Below are positions 1-9,240 of a stretch of 64,000 bases of DNA, in pieces. Made by a program: the position numbers and the translations under genes. The stretch lies in assembly GCA_910586965.1 (NCBI GenBank), contig CAJUMF010000006.1, forward strand, positions 62,001 through 126,000, written 5' to 3'. The stretch's first letter is position 1; the number at the start of each line of letters is the position of its first letter. Under the pieces are notes generated by a model. It was not told the origin of the DNA and did not search any database. It worked only from the letters and a program-made list of their open reading frames with translations. Origin of the DNA: an uncultured Dorea sp. (lineage in GTDB: Bacteria; Bacillota; Clostridia; Lachnospirales; Lachnospiraceae).

Positions 1-2
1 TT

Positions 3-2363
3 AATGATAAGTCAGAAGAGCGCATTTCAAAGATTGTAAGTTTCTATGATTATCTGGAAATACAACCTCTTGGAAATAACCGCTTTATGATAGAGAACGA
101 TCGTATCGGTAAAGTTAACAGCGAGGAAGATTTAAAGGAGATCAACCGCCAGATCGTCCGCCTTGGAGAGCGTTTTAATAAGCCGGTAGCAGCCACCTGC
201 GACGTACATTTTCTGGAGCCGGAAGATGAGGTATACCGCCGGATCATCATGGCAGGAAAAGGTTTCAGCGACGCGGATAAGCAGGCGCCGCTATATCTTC
301 ATACAACGGATGAAATGTTGGCAGAATTCGAATACCTTGGTTCAGAGAAAGCGCGGGAGGTTGTTGTTGAGAATCCTGGACGAATTGCAGATATGATTGA
401 GAGAATCTCTCCGGTACGTCCGGACAAGTGTCCGCCTGTAATCCCGGATTCGGATAAGCAGCTTCGGGAAATCTGCTATCGGAAGGCCCACAGCATGTAC
501 GGGGAAGAATTGCCGGAGATTGTGACAGAGCGTCTGGAACGGGAACTTCACTCGATCATTTCCAACGGATTTGCCGTGATGTACATCATTGCCCAGAAGT
601 TGGTATGGAAATCTAACGAGGATGGCTATCTGGTAGGTTCAAGAGGATCTGTCGGTTCTTCTTTTGTGGCAACTATGGCGGGAATTACAGAGGTTAATCC
701 GTTGAGCCCTCATTACTATTGCGGAAAATGCCATTACAGTGACTTTACCTCTCAGGAAGTACGTGCATACGCCGGAGGGTGCGGATGGGATATGCCGGAT
801 AAGAAGTGTCCGGTCTGCGGCGAGCCGCTTATTAAGGATGGATTTGATATCCCTTTTGAGACATTTTTAGGATTTAAGGGCAACAAAGAACCGGATATTG
901 ACCTTAACTTTTCCGGTGATTACCAGAGTAATGCTCACAAGTATACAGAAGTGATTTTCGGAGCAGGGCAGACTTACCGTGCAGGAACTATCGGTACATT
1001 GGCAGACAAAACGGCTTTTGGCTATGTAAAGAATTATTATGCCGAGCGCGGACAGGGAAAGCGGGTCTGCGAGATCAACCGGATTGTCCAGGGATGTACG
1101 GGGATCCGCAGAAGTACGGGTCAGCATCCGGGCGGTATCATCGTCCTCCCTCTGGGGGAAGATATCAACTCGTTTACTCCTGTACAGCATCCGGCCAATG
1201 ATGTGAATACGGATATTGTTACGACACATTTCGACTATCATTCTATTGACCACAATTTATTGAAGCTTGATATTCTGGGACATGATGATCCGACTATGAT
1301 AAAGACATTGGAGGAGTATATCAGCTCCCCGGCTATGGAGAATGAATACAATGAGACGGACCATAAATTTATCGCAACAGAGATTCCTTTGGATGATAAA
1401 GGGGTGATGTCATTGTTTCATGATACTTCTGCTCTTGGCATTACGCCTGAGGATATCGGAGGATGTCCGGTGGGATGCCTTGGGATACCGGAATTCGGGA
1501 CGGACTTTGTTATTCAGATGGTGGTGGATACAAAGCCGCAATCGTTGTCGGATCTGATCCGTATCTCGGGATTGTCCCACGGGACGGATGTATGGCTTAA
1601 TAATGCGCAGGAACTTATTAAGAGCGGCAAGGCTACGATATCTACAGCAATCTGCACCCGTGACGATATTATGACATATCTTATTAATAAGGGAATGGAC
1701 AGCGAGTTATCCTTTACCATCATGGAGAAGGTGAGGAAGGGAAAAGGTTTGACGCCGGAATTCGAGGAGGCTATGAAAGCTGCGGATGTGCCGGACTGGT
1801 ATATATGGTCCTGCAAGCAGATCAAATATATGTTCCCGAAGGCACATGCTGCGGCGTATGTCATGATGGCGTACCGGATCGCTTACTGCAAGATACATTA
1901 TCCGCTGGCGTATTATGGGGCTTATTTTGGAATTCGGGCGGATGCGTTTTCTTACGAGCTGATGTGCAGGGGAAAGGCAAGACTTCAGCAGTATATTGAC
2001 GATTATGACAGACGGGCGGCGAGCCTTTCCCAGAAAGAACAGGCTACGCTTAAGGATATGCATATCGTGCAGGAAATGTACGCGAGGGGCTTAGAGTTTG
2101 AACCTATTGATATTTATAAGGCGAAGGCAACCAAGTTCTTAATTGTGGATGGAAAGCTTATGCCTCCATTTACCAGCATTGAAGGAATGGGGGAGAAGGC
2201 GGCGGAGGCTGTGGCGGAGGCTGCAAAGGATGGCCCGTATTTGTCCAAAGATGATTTTCGACAGAGAACAAAGGCGAGTAAGACGGTTATTGATTATATG
2301 GCGGGAATGGGATTGCTCGGTGATCTTCCGGAGTCAAACCAGTTGTCGCTCTTTGATTTGTAG
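3..2363 (+). CDS. polC: DNA polymerase III PolC-type alpha subunit, 3' part
   Basis: This is the replicative polymerase of low-GC Gram-positives. The frame is open from the window edge, so the start lies upstream; about 786 residues of a family usually 1400-1500 long are present. What is visible is the end of the PHP domain (ATCDVHFL), the palm (GSRGSVGSSF and the catalytic PDIDLNFSGD), a zinc-type Cys cluster (C-x2-C pairs near positions 720-830), the fingers, and a helix-hairpin-helix (EGMGEKAAEAV). The extreme C-terminus is QLSLFDL, a sliding-clamp-binding motif. The exonuclease and OB regions would lie upstream. It ends 16 bases before the next gene. The identification is certain; the missing 5' part is due only to the window boundary. 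Confidence 0.97.
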   Translation, partial: NDKSEERISKIVSFYDYLEIQPLGNNRFMIENDRIGKVNSEEDLKEINRQIVRLGERFNKPVAATCDVHFLEPEDEVYRRIIMAGKGFSDADKQAPLYLHTTDEMLAEFEYLGSEKAREVVVENPGRIADMIERISPVRPDKCPPVIPDSDKQLREICYRKAHSMYGEELPEIVTERLERELHSIISNGFAVMYIIAQKLVWKSNEDGYLVGSRGSVGSSFVATMAGITEVNPLSPHYYCGKCHYSDFTSQEVRAYAGGCGWDMPDKKCPVCGEPLIKDGFDIPFETFLGFKGNKEPDIDLNFSGDYQSNAHKYTEVIFGAGQTYRAGTIGTLADKTAFGYVKNYYAERGQGKRVCEINRIVQGCTGIRRSTGQHPGGIIVLPLGEDINSFTPVQHPANDVNTDIVTTHFDYHSIDHNLLKLDILGHDDPTMIKTLEEYISSPAMENEYNETDHKFIATEIPLDDKGVMSLFHDTSALGITPEDIGGCPVGCLGIPEFGTDFVIQMVVDTKPQSLSDLIRISGLSHGTDVWLNNAQELIKSGKATISTAICTRDDIMTYLINKGMDSELSFTIMEKVRKGKGLTPEFEEAMKAADVPDWYIWSCKQIKYMFPKAHAAAYVMMAYRIAYCKIHYPLAYYGAYFGIRADAFSYELMCRGKARLQQYIDDYDRRAASLSQKEQATLKDMHIVQEMYARGLEFEPIDIYKAKATKFLIVDGKLMPPFTSIEGMGEKAAEAVAEAAKDGPYLSKDDFRQRTKASKTVIDYMAGMGLLGDLPESNQLSLFDL

Positions 2364-2379
2364 GAAGGAATGACTGATT

Positions 2380-3270
2380 ATGAGAAAAAAATACAGAGGG
2401 ATCATCTATATTGTCTTATCTGCATTTTGCTTTGCATTCATGAATATGTTTGTCCGTATGGCGGGGGACCTGCCTTCTGTGCAAAAGAGTTTTTTTCGTA
2501 ATTTTGTAGCGGCGATATTCGCAGGAGCAGTTCTTATAAAGGAGGGGTCTCCATTAAAGTGTAAAAAAGAAAACTTAATTTATCTTTTATTGCGGGCAGG
2601 GTTTGGGACATTGGGAATTCTCTGTAATTTTTATGCGATAGATCATCTGGTGCTTGCAGATGCGTCAATGCTGAATAAGATGTCTCCATTTTTTGCGGTG
2701 CTGTTTAGTTATTTTATTTTAAAGGAAAAAGTATCGGTTCCCCAGGCACTCATTGTGGCGGGCGCATTTATAGGCAGTATGTTTGTTGTAAAGCCGACGT
2801 TTACCAATATGGCTCTGATTCCGTCTGTGATAGGTCTGGCCGGAGGGATCTGTGCAGGAGCAGCCTATACGATGGTGAGAAAACTGGGAGAGAATGGTGA
2901 GAAAGGATCGTTTATTGTATTCTTTTTTTCGGTCTTTTCCTGCGTGGTAACAGCGCCATGGTTAATCTTAGATTATCATGCCATGACCGGCAGGCAGCTT
3001 GCCGTGCTGCTTTTGGCAGGGTTAAGTGCGGCAGGAGGTCAGTTTACGATCACTGCTGCATATACATGCGCACCGGCCAGGGAGATATCGGTGTACGATT
3101 ATTCCCAGATCATCTTTGCAGCTTTCTTGGGATTCGCAGTGTTTGGGCAGATTCCGGATGGTTTAAGCTGGCTTGGTTATGGGATTATCTGTACCATGGC
3201 AGTGGTCATGTTCTTCTATAATACAAGATGGAATCATAAGCGGGATCAAAAGAAAGGAGTTAAAAATTGA
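2380..3270 (+). CDS. DMT-superfamily (EamA) transporter
   Basis: An inner-membrane protein of 296 residues with about ten hydrophobic segments arranged as two EamA repeats, as in drug/metabolite exporters of the YdcZ/RhaT-like superfamily. It starts with a basic MRKKYRG followed at once by the first membrane helix. A second repeat begins near residue 145 (IGLAGGICAGAAYTMV). The length is typical for the family. The substrate cannot be read from sequence; relatives export amino acids, purines or metabolites. The stop overlaps the ATG of the next gene by one base (TGATG), so the two are translationally coupled. Confidence 0.85.
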   Translation: MRKKYRGIIYIVLSAFCFAFMNMFVRMAGDLPSVQKSFFRNFVAAIFAGAVLIKEGSPLKCKKENLIYLLLRAGFGTLGILCNFYAIDHLVLADASMLNKMSPFFAVLFSYFILKEKVSVPQALIVAGAFIGSMFVVKPTFTNMALIPSVIGLAGGICAGAAYTMVRKLGENGEKGSFIVFFFSVFSCVVTAPWLILDYHAMTGRQLAVLLLAGLSAAGGQFTITAAYTCAPAREISVYDYSQIIFAAFLGFAVFGQIPDGLSWLGYGIICTMAVVMFFYNTRWNHKRDQKKGVKN

Positions 3271-3755
3271 TGAGAAGAAAAGACAGGAAAGTGACGAATC
3301 CGGAGGAAATCCGAAAGGTTTTAATGAGATGTAAGGTATGCAGGCTTGGGATGATAGCTGACGGGAAACCCTATATCGTCCCTATGAACATGGGATGTGA
3401 TTATGACGGGGAAAAGCTGGTGCTCTATTTTCATTGTGCCAAGGAAGGAAAGAAGCTTAAGCTTCTTGGCGGGAATGCACAGGTAGGTTTTGAGATGGAC
3501 AAGGAGATCGCGCTGGCAGAAGGGGACACACCCTGCCAGTATAGTTATCATTTTATGAGCATAATCGGAAGCGGACAGGCAGAGCTTGTGGAGGATGAGA
3601 CAGAGAAGGCGGAGGCTCTTGCAAAGATCATGAGGCATCAGACGGGAAAGGATTTTGATGATTTTGATAAGAATCCGAAACTTTCCCGGGCGGTGACAGT
3701 CATTAAAGTAACGGCAGAAGAGTATTCCTGCAAGCAGAATTTGCCTGCAAATTAG
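3270..3755 (+). CDS. Pyridoxamine 5'-phosphate oxidase-like (NimA-type) flavin-binding protein
   Basis: A small cytosolic protein of 161 residues with the split-barrel FMN-binding fold seen in NimA-like and pyridoxamine-phosphate-oxidase-like proteins. Recognisable parts are the N-terminal strand region around CRLGMIADGKPYIVPM, the central YFHCAKEGKKL and the C-terminal VIKVTAEEYSCKQ. Relatives reduce nitro compounds or other flavin-dependent substrates; the actual substrate here is unknown. The ATG at 3270 is chosen because an AAAGGAGT site lies nine bases upstream and the start overlaps the stop of the transporter gene. A TTG one codon earlier is possible but less likely. Confidence 0.8.
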   Translation: MRRKDRKVTNPEEIRKVLMRCKVCRLGMIADGKPYIVPMNMGCDYDGEKLVLYFHCAKEGKKLKLLGGNAQVGFEMDKEIALAEGDTPCQYSYHFMSIIGSGQAELVEDETEKAEALAKIMRHQTGKDFDDFDKNPKLSRAVTVIKVTAEEYSCKQNLPAN

Positions 3756-3820
3756 CACTTTAATTTGGGAAAGTATTATGCTATACTTAAAGATATTTGT
3801 ACGAAAGGATGGACCAAAGA

Positions 3821-5575
3821 ATGGCAGAAACGAATAAAGTTATCATGCTTGGCAACGAGGCGATCGCCAGAGGTGCCTATGAGGCGGGGGTAAAGGTATC
3901 CGCTGCATATCCGGGTACGCCAAGCACAGAGATCAGCGAATATTTAGTACAGTATAAGGATTCTTTGTACTGCGAATGGTCACCCAATGAGAAAGTGGCA
4001 ACTGAGGTGGCGGTAGGTGCTTCTCTTGCAGGGACGAGAGCTATGGCCTGTATGAAGCATGTGGGATTCAATGTTGCGGCTGATCCCGCATACAGTGTCT
4101 CTTACATGGGTGTAAACGGCGGACTTGTCATCGTTGTTGCGGACGACCCCGGCCTTTACAGTTCCCAGAATGAGCAGGATACAAGGATGGTAGCCCGGGC
4201 CGCTAAACTCCCCGTCTTAGAGCCGTCAGACAGCGCAGAGGCAAAAGAATACATGAAGCTGGCTTTTGCGCTCAGCGAGAAGTTCGACCGCCCCTTTGTC
4301 TATCGTACTACCACGAGGCTTGCTCATTCCCAGGGTATCGTAGAGCTTGCGGACAGGCAGGAAATACCTGATAAGGAGTACATAAAAAATATTCAGAAAA
4401 CGGTCATGATGCCGGTCAATGCCAAGATGCGCCATGTAGAGATTGAGAGGCGGAACAGCGAACTGGCACAGGCGGCTGACACGCTTTCGATCAACAGAGT
4501 GGAGATGAATGATACAAAGGTTGGAGTCATCACCAGCGGTATTCCGTACCAATATGTGAAGGAAGCTATGCCGGAAGCATCGGTGTTGAAGCTTGGCATG
4601 GTAAATCCGCTGCCGAAGAAGCTGATCGAAGAGTTTGCGGCACAGGTAGAAAAACTTTATATCGTAGAAGAGCTTGATCCGGTGATCGAGGAGCAGGTGA
4701 AGTCCTGGGGGATTGAAGCTGTCGGAAAGGAGATCTTCACCGTTCAGGGCGAGTACAGCGCCAATATGCTTAGGGAAGCCGTCTTAAAGGAAGAGCTTTC
4801 TATTAAAGAGCCTGCGAAAGCGCCGGGAAGACCGCCGATTCTTTGTCCCGGATGTCCGCATCGAAGTGTGTATCATGTATTGAATAAATTAAAGCTTCAT
4901 GCTGCAGGTGATATTGGCTGTTATACTCTTGGTGCAGTAGCGCCTTTAAGTGTTGTTGACACAACGATGTGCATGGGTTCGAGTATCTCCACTTTACACG
5001 GCATGGAGAAGGCAAAGGGGAAGGAATATATCAAAGACTGGGTGGCAGTTATCGGAGATTCCACATTCCTCCATACCGGGGTCAATTCATTGATGAACAT
5101 GACTTATAACCATGCGACAGGGACAGTCCTGATCCTCGATAATTCCACAACAGGGATGACCGGGCATCAAGATCACGCGGCTACCGGAAAGACACTTCAG
5201 GGCGATCCAACCTACGCAATCGATATCCCGGCTCTTTGCCGTTCCCTTGGCGTAAAGAATGTGGCGGAGGTCAACGCATTCGATATTGAAGCATTAGAAA
5301 AGACAGTAAAAGAGGAGCTTAAAAAAGACGAGGTATCCGTGATCATTACCAAGAGTCCGTGTGTACTCTTGAGCAAGGCAAAGAAGCCCCTTTATGCTGC
5401 GCATACGGATAAATGTAAAAAATGCGGCATGTGCATGAAGCCGGGATGCCCTGCCATGACAAAGAATGGGGATGGAACGGTACGTATTGATGATACCATG
5501 TGTACCGGCTGCGGACTTTGTGAGAGCTTATGCAAATTTGGAGCAATCGAATTGGTAAAGGAGGGGGACAGATAA
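3821..5575 (+). CDS. iorA: Indolepyruvate:ferredoxin oxidoreductase, alpha subunit
   Basis: Catalyses thiamine-dependent oxidative decarboxylation of aryl pyruvates (indole-, phenyl-, hydroxyphenylpyruvate) to aryl-acetyl-CoA, passing electrons to ferredoxin. Of 584 residues, the first half is the pyrimidine-binding transketolase-like domain (SAAYPGTPSTEI), the middle holds the TPP-binding GDIGCYTLG and GDSTFLHTG, and the C-terminus has two [4Fe-4S] ferredoxin motifs (CKKCGMCMKPGCP and CTGCGLCESLCK). The ATG at 3821 has a GAAAGGA site about 12 bases upstream; an in-frame ATG at 3809 sits on that site and is less likely. It is the first gene of an iorA-iorB-paaK-ACT operon and overlaps iorB by one base (TAATG). 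Confidence 0.95.
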   Translation: MAETNKVIMLGNEAIARGAYEAGVKVSAAYPGTPSTEISEYLVQYKDSLYCEWSPNEKVATEVAVGASLAGTRAMACMKHVGFNVAADPAYSVSYMGVNGGLVIVVADDPGLYSSQNEQDTRMVARAAKLPVLEPSDSAEAKEYMKLAFALSEKFDRPFVYRTTTRLAHSQGIVELADRQEIPDKEYIKNIQKTVMMPVNAKMRHVEIERRNSELAQAADTLSINRVEMNDTKVGVITSGIPYQYVKEAMPEASVLKLGMVNPLPKKLIEEFAAQVEKLYIVEELDPVIEEQVKSWGIEAVGKEIFTVQGEYSANMLREAVLKEELSIKEPAKAPGRPPILCPGCPHRSVYHVLNKLKLHAAGDIGCYTLGAVAPLSVVDTTMCMGSSISTLHGMEKAKGKEYIKDWVAVIGDSTFLHTGVNSLMNMTYNHATGTVLILDNSTTGMTGHQDHAATGKTLQGDPTYAIDIPALCRSLGVKNVAEVNAFDIEALEKTVKEELKKDEVSVIITKSPCVLLSKAKKPLYAAHTDKCKKCGMCMKPGCPAMTKNGDGTVRIDDTMCTGCGLCESLCKFGAIELVKEGDR

Positions 5576-6144
5576 TGGCAACAAAGAATATTATGATTGT
5601 CGGCGTCGGCGGCCAGGGGACGCTCCTTACCAGCAGGGTCTTAGGCGGTCTTGCCACGCTGGGGGGATATGACGTAAAGCTGTCAGAGGTCCATGGTATG
5701 GCCCAGCGGGGCGGAAGTGTGGTAACTTTTGTCCGTTACGGTGAGAAAGTGGCTGAGCCTATCGTAGAGGAAGGCCAGGCAGATGTGATCATCGCTTTTG
5801 AGCGCCTTGAGGCGTTGAGATATGCCCATTTCCTGAAAAAGGACGGCGCACTTATCGTCAATGACTGGCGGATCGATCCTATGCCGGTGGTGATCGGCGC
5901 GGCAGAGTATCCGGAAGGCATCCTTAAGACATTGGAAAAGGAGCATAAAGTCTATGTGGTGAATGCTACAGAAGAGTCAAAAAAGCTTGGCAATCCAAGG
6001 GTGTTCAACCTGATCGTGCTGGGAATTGCAGCGCAGCATATGGATTTTACCAGGGAGCAGTGGTATGAGGTGATTGAAAAGACTGTGCCGCCAAAGACTG
6101 TAGAGATCAACAAGAAAGCATTTGATGTGGGATATCAATTATAG
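5575..6144 (+). CDS. iorB: Indolepyruvate:ferredoxin oxidoreductase, beta subunit
   Basis: Gamma/beta-type 2-oxoacid oxidoreductase subunit of 189 residues that partners IorA in oxidising aryl pyruvates. It begins with the nucleotide-like loop IMIVGVGGQGTLL, followed by SEVHGMAQRGGSVVT, a signature of this subunit family. The ATG at 5575 shares a base with the iorA stop and has GGAGGGGG upstream, so translation is coupled and an equimolar complex is expected. The length is normal for the family, and there are no lesions. Confidence 0.95.
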   Translation: MATKNIMIVGVGGQGTLLTSRVLGGLATLGGYDVKLSEVHGMAQRGGSVVTFVRYGEKVAEPIVEEGQADVIIAFERLEALRYAHFLKKDGALIVNDWRIDPMPVVIGAAEYPEGILKTLEKEHKVYVVNATEESKKLGNPRVFNLIVLGIAAQHMDFTREQWYEVIEKTVPPKTVEINKKAFDVGYQL

Positions 6145-6164
6145 ATGAAAGAAGGAGTTAAGAC

Positions 6165-7496
6165 ATGGCAAAAGTAACATTATCTGACTGGAAGGAGCAG
6201 ATCAGAACCCCTGAGATAGAGTGTATGAGCAGGGACGAGATGACCGCGCTCCAGAGCGAGAGACTGGTAAAACAGGTGAAAAATGTATATGAGAATGTGG
6301 AGTTTTACCGAAAAAAGATGGACGACTTAGGGATACTGCCGGAAGATATCAAGAGCATCGAGGATATCGGGAAGCTACCATTTACGACGAAAGAAGATTT
6401 AAGAGATAATTATCCGTTCGGCCTTCTGGCAGTTCCCCAGAGTAAGATTGCCAGAGTTCAGGGAACTTCCGGTACGACAGGCAAGCTCACACTGGCCTCA
6501 TACACCCAGAAGGATGTGGATGTGTGGGGAGAATGTGTGGCAAGAGGGCTTACGATGGCAGGACTTTCTGCTGCGGACAGAATCCATGTGTGTTACGGCT
6601 ACGGGCTGTTCACCGGAGGTATGGGTTTGGATCTCGGCGCCCAGGCTCTTGGAGCTATGGCAATCCCCATGTCCTCCGGCAATACGAAGCGTCAGCTTAT
6701 GTGTATGGAAGATTTCGGAGCTACGGCATTTGCCTGTACGCCGTCCTACGCGCTGTATCTTGCAGAAGCGGCGGCAGAAGCGGGGATCGTAGACCGTCTT
6801 CAGATCCGGGCAAGCATCAACGGCGCAGAGCCGTGGACAGAGGAGATGCGGAAGAAAATAGAGAGCATCTTGAATATCAACAGCTTTGACATCTACGGAT
6901 TGTGCGAGATTACCGGGCCGGGTGTGGCTATGGATTGTATCCATCATAAAGGACTTCACGTATATGAAGATTATTTCTATCCGGAGATTTTAAATCCGGC
7001 CGATCAGAGCGCATGTGCCGATGGAGAGACAGGTGAGCTTGTATTTACCACTCTTGCCAAGGAGGGGATGCCGTTAATCCGTTACCGCACAAAGGATCTG
7101 ACCAGCATTGAGCATGGTACCTGCCAGTGCGGGAGAACCTTGCCGAGAATCCAGAAGTTCACCGGACGTACCGACGATATGAAGGTGATCCGCGGCGTGA
7201 ATGTATTCCCGACGCAGGTTGAGACGGCACTTCTTTCTATGGGCGGCGGAGTAGCACCGCACTACATGATGATCGTAGAACGTGAAAATAATCTGGATGT
7301 CCTTACGGTTATGGTTGAAGTGGATGAGAAGTATTTCTCTGATGAGATCCGAAAGCTTGACCAGTTAAAGGCAAAGGTAGGTGCGGTCCTTAAGCAGGCG
7401 CTTGGGGTTTCTGCAAGAGTGAAGCTTGTTGAGCCAAAGACGATCCAGAGAAGTGAAGGAAAAGCAAAACGTGTCATTGATAACAGAGAGTTGTAG
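6165..7496 (+). CDS. paaK: Phenylacetate-CoA ligase family protein
   Basis: An adenylate-forming enzyme of 443 residues that interconverts aryl acetate and aryl-acetyl-CoA with AMP. It shows the P-loop-like QGTSGTTGK (near residue 92), the AMP-binding IYGLCEITGPG, the hinge YRTKD and the C-terminal RTDDMKVIRGVNVFP typical of PaaK. Placed right after iorAB, it may run in the ATP-forming direction, as in anaerobes that ferment aromatic amino acids to arylacetates; that direction is an inference from context. A GAAGGAG site precedes the ATG. The gene ends 26 bases before the ACT-domain gene. Confidence 0.92.
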   Translation: MAKVTLSDWKEQIRTPEIECMSRDEMTALQSERLVKQVKNVYENVEFYRKKMDDLGILPEDIKSIEDIGKLPFTTKEDLRDNYPFGLLAVPQSKIARVQGTSGTTGKLTLASYTQKDVDVWGECVARGLTMAGLSAADRIHVCYGYGLFTGGMGLDLGAQALGAMAIPMSSGNTKRQLMCMEDFGATAFACTPSYALYLAEAAAEAGIVDRLQIRASINGAEPWTEEMRKKIESILNINSFDIYGLCEITGPGVAMDCIHHKGLHVYEDYFYPEILNPADQSACADGETGELVFTTLAKEGMPLIRYRTKDLTSIEHGTCQCGRTLPRIQKFTGRTDDMKVIRGVNVFPTQVETALLSMGGGVAPHYMMIVERENNLDVLTVMVEVDEKYFSDEIRKLDQLKAKVGAVLKQALGVSARVKLVEPKTIQRSEGKAKRVIDNREL

Positions 7497-7522
7497 AAAA
7501 AGTCGTAAAAAGGAGGATAACC

Positions 7523-7966
7523 ATGAGTGTAAGTAATACAATACAGCAATTGTCGGTATTTTTGGAAAACAGGGAAGGGCGCCTCGACGAAGTTCTGAAA
7601 GTGCTCTCAGCGGCAGAGGTGAATATTGTTGCATTGAGCCTGGCAGACACGTCCGACTACGGGATGCTGCGTATGATCGTATCAGATCCCCAGAAAGGAC
7701 GTTCCGCGCTCAAAGAAGCAGGTATCACGGCGATGCTTACGGATGTGGTGGCACTGAGGGTTCCTCACGCCACAGGTTCCCTGTGCAAGGCGATGCACCA
7801 GATCGTAGAGGGAGAAGTCAATGTGGAATATATGTATGCATTTGCAAATGGAAGCGATGCGGCGGCAGTACTTAAGAGCGACGACCCGGAAAAAGTAATT
7901 GATATTCTGAAAGGAAGCGGCTTTGATGTCTATTCGGCAGATGAGGCATACCGCGCAAATCAATAA
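7523..7966 (+). CDS. ACT-domain protein of the iorAB-paaK operon
   Basis: A 147-residue cytosolic protein made of two ACT-like modules: the first starts at QQLSVFLENREGRL and the second around VPHATGSLCKAM. ACT domains bind amino acids as allosteric regulators. Proteins of this size are regularly encoded after phenylacetate-CoA ligase in Clostridia, where they presumably sense an aromatic amino acid or its acid. There is no catalytic domain, so a regulatory role is the best guess. AAAGGAGG lies just upstream of the ATG. It is the last gene of the four-gene operon; the following SseB-like gene begins almost at its stop. Confidence 0.82.
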   Translation: MSVSNTIQQLSVFLENREGRLDEVLKVLSAAEVNIVALSLADTSDYGMLRMIVSDPQKGRSALKEAGITAMLTDVVALRVPHATGSLCKAMHQIVEGEVNVEYMYAFANGSDAAAVLKSDDPEKVIDILKGSGFDVYSADEAYRANQ

Positions 7967-7967
7967 G

Positions 7968-8714
7968 ATGGGTGACTCGATCAAAAAGATGATGAATCTG
8001 CAGGAAACGATGCAAAAAATAAGAAACGGGGAAGAACTTTACACAGTGATGTCTTTATGTACCCGTATGCCGTTTGTATATTGTAATCCTAAGACTTATG
8101 ACGATGAAGTGTTTATTTATTTTGATAAAGATGGTGCGAATATGGGGGCAAGATGGATTTTGGAGGAGAAGAATCCGATACAGCTTGCCAGAATAGATAA
8201 GAACAGCCGTCTGGGATTTTTTACAAGTCTGTTCCCTATGGGAGTAAATGCTGTTTCAGTCGATCAAGGACTTACGTATGAGACGGGTTTTCAGTTGGAC
8301 CAACTGGTTCGAAGGCAGGATACAGAGCAGATGCCGGAGGGGAAGCTTCGGATCGAGAATCCAGAGCTTCATTTGACCTCTCTGTATTTTGCACAGGAAT
8401 TCAGAAAGAATATGGATGCGAAAACGGAATTGCCGGAGGGCTTGAGAGAACTGAATGAGGAGATGCTCGTGCATTTCTGTAAGGGGAAATATGTGATTGC
8501 AATAGAAGAGGGAAAAGGTTTTCCATTATTACAGAAGAACAAAGAAGCCTATCAGCCGGTTTTCACAGATATCCCTGAGTTTCAGAAATTTAACCGGGAG
8601 AAAAAATATGGTATGGCGGTGGTAGAATATGAGAAAATCAGAAAAATCCTCGGGCCAGAGACAAAAGGGGTAGTATTGAATCCATTTGGAGTTGATATCA
8701 TGTTAAAGATCTAG
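7968..8714 (+). CDS. SseB-like protein
   Basis: A soluble protein of about 248 residues. The stretch from ELYTVMSLCTRMPFVY through DGANMGARWILEEK to FFTSLFPMGVNAVSVD resembles the SseB N-terminal domain, and the end (KGVVLNPFGVDIML) is typical of that family. SseB was named for serine sensitivity in E. coli; its biochemical role is not settled. The start is uncertain: ATG codons at 7968, 7989 and 8010 are all in frame and none has a strong ribosome site. The gene lies two bases after the ACT-domain stop, so readthrough from the ior operon is likely. A strong terminator follows. Confidence 0.65.
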   Translation: MGDSIKKMMNLQETMQKIRNGEELYTVMSLCTRMPFVYCNPKTYDDEVFIYFDKDGANMGARWILEEKNPIQLARIDKNSRLGFFTSLFPMGVNAVSVDQGLTYETGFQLDQLVRRQDTEQMPEGKLRIENPELHLTSLYFAQEFRKNMDAKTELPEGLRELNEEMLVHFCKGKYVIAIEEGKGFPLLQKNKEAYQPVFTDIPEFQKFNREKKYGMAVVEYEKIRKILGPETKGVVLNPFGVDIMLKI

Positions 8715-8719
8715 GTGAA

Positions 8720-8754
8720 AAAAGATGCAGCATGTATTATGTGCTGCATCTTTT
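8720..8754 (+). terminator. Rho-independent terminator after the ior/SseB genes
   Basis: A perfect 13-base inverted repeat (8720-8732 with 8742-8754), loop of nine, ends in a T run. It closes the ior-paaK-ACT-sseB unit and, being symmetrical in A and T tails, could also serve the opposing cold-shock gene. Confidence 0.88.
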
Positions 8755-8845
8755 TGTAAAATCTCATTTTGTGTATTACTTTTTAATATCTAAAATACCA
8801 TATATAAAAAAGGTACATCGAAATTTAGATTTACATTCTTTCAGT

Positions 8846-9043
8846 CTAGAGTTTTGTTACATTCACTGCCTGCGGGCCTTTAGCGCCTTCTGTAACATCA
8901 TACTCCACTGCCTGCCCCTCTTCCAGAGACTTGAAGCCTTCCATATTCAGTCCTGAGTAATGTACGAATACATCATTCCCAGCTTCGTCAGAAATGAAGC
9001 CGTATCCTTTTTGGTTGTTAAACCATTTAACTGTACCTTTCAT
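8846..9043 (-). CDS. Cold-shock protein, CspA family
   Basis: A single cold-shock OB-fold of 65 residues with both RNA-binding motifs (KGYGFI and DVFVHYSGL). Such proteins bind single-stranded RNA or DNA and act as RNA chaperones in cold or stationary phase. The final GPQAVNVTKL matches the family end. The ATG is preceded by TATGGAGG (minus strand). Its own promoter and a short structured leader lie upstream. It is a lone gene, convergent with the SseB-like gene. Confidence 0.95.
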   Translation of the reverse strand: MKGTVKWFNNQKGYGFISDEAGNDVFVHYSGLNMEGFKSLEEGQAVEYDVTEGAKGPQAVNVTKL

Positions 9044-9071
9044 TACGATACCTCCATAAAAAATTAATCAT

Positions 9072-9100
9072 GTGTCACCCGCTTCGTATGCAAGTGACAC
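9072..9100 (-). promoter_or_regulatory. Hairpin at the 5' end of the cold-shock leader
   Basis: GTGTCAC (9072-9078) and GTGACAC (9094-9100) form a seven-base perfect stem with a 15-base loop, placed right at the predicted transcription start. Structured leaders control stability and translation of cspA-type mRNAs; whether this one does so is not shown. Confidence 0.45.
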
Positions 9101-9106
9101 TTCGTC

Positions 9107-9135
9107 AGATTACCATAAACTGAGCAAAAAGTCAA
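9107..9135 (-). promoter_or_regulatory. Sigma-A promoter of the cold-shock gene
   Basis: On the minus strand TTGACT (9130-9135) and TAATCT (9107-9112) are separated by exactly 17 bases. Transcription would start near 9100, giving a leader of about 55 bases. Confidence 0.75.
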
Positions 9136-9240
9136 TGGATTTGTAGATATTTTTGATGTATTACGGGGGTGGAACTGCTTGACGAAAGGGACGGAAAAGT
9201 GTAAAGTATAATTGGTATTAAAGAGTAAAGGAAGTGCACT

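Noticed and set aside
8290..8320. tRNA-like GGTTCGAAG
   Set aside because: It lies within the SseB-like coding frame and no acceptor or anticodon stems can be drawn. The same holds for GGTTCGAAC in dapA near 53829.
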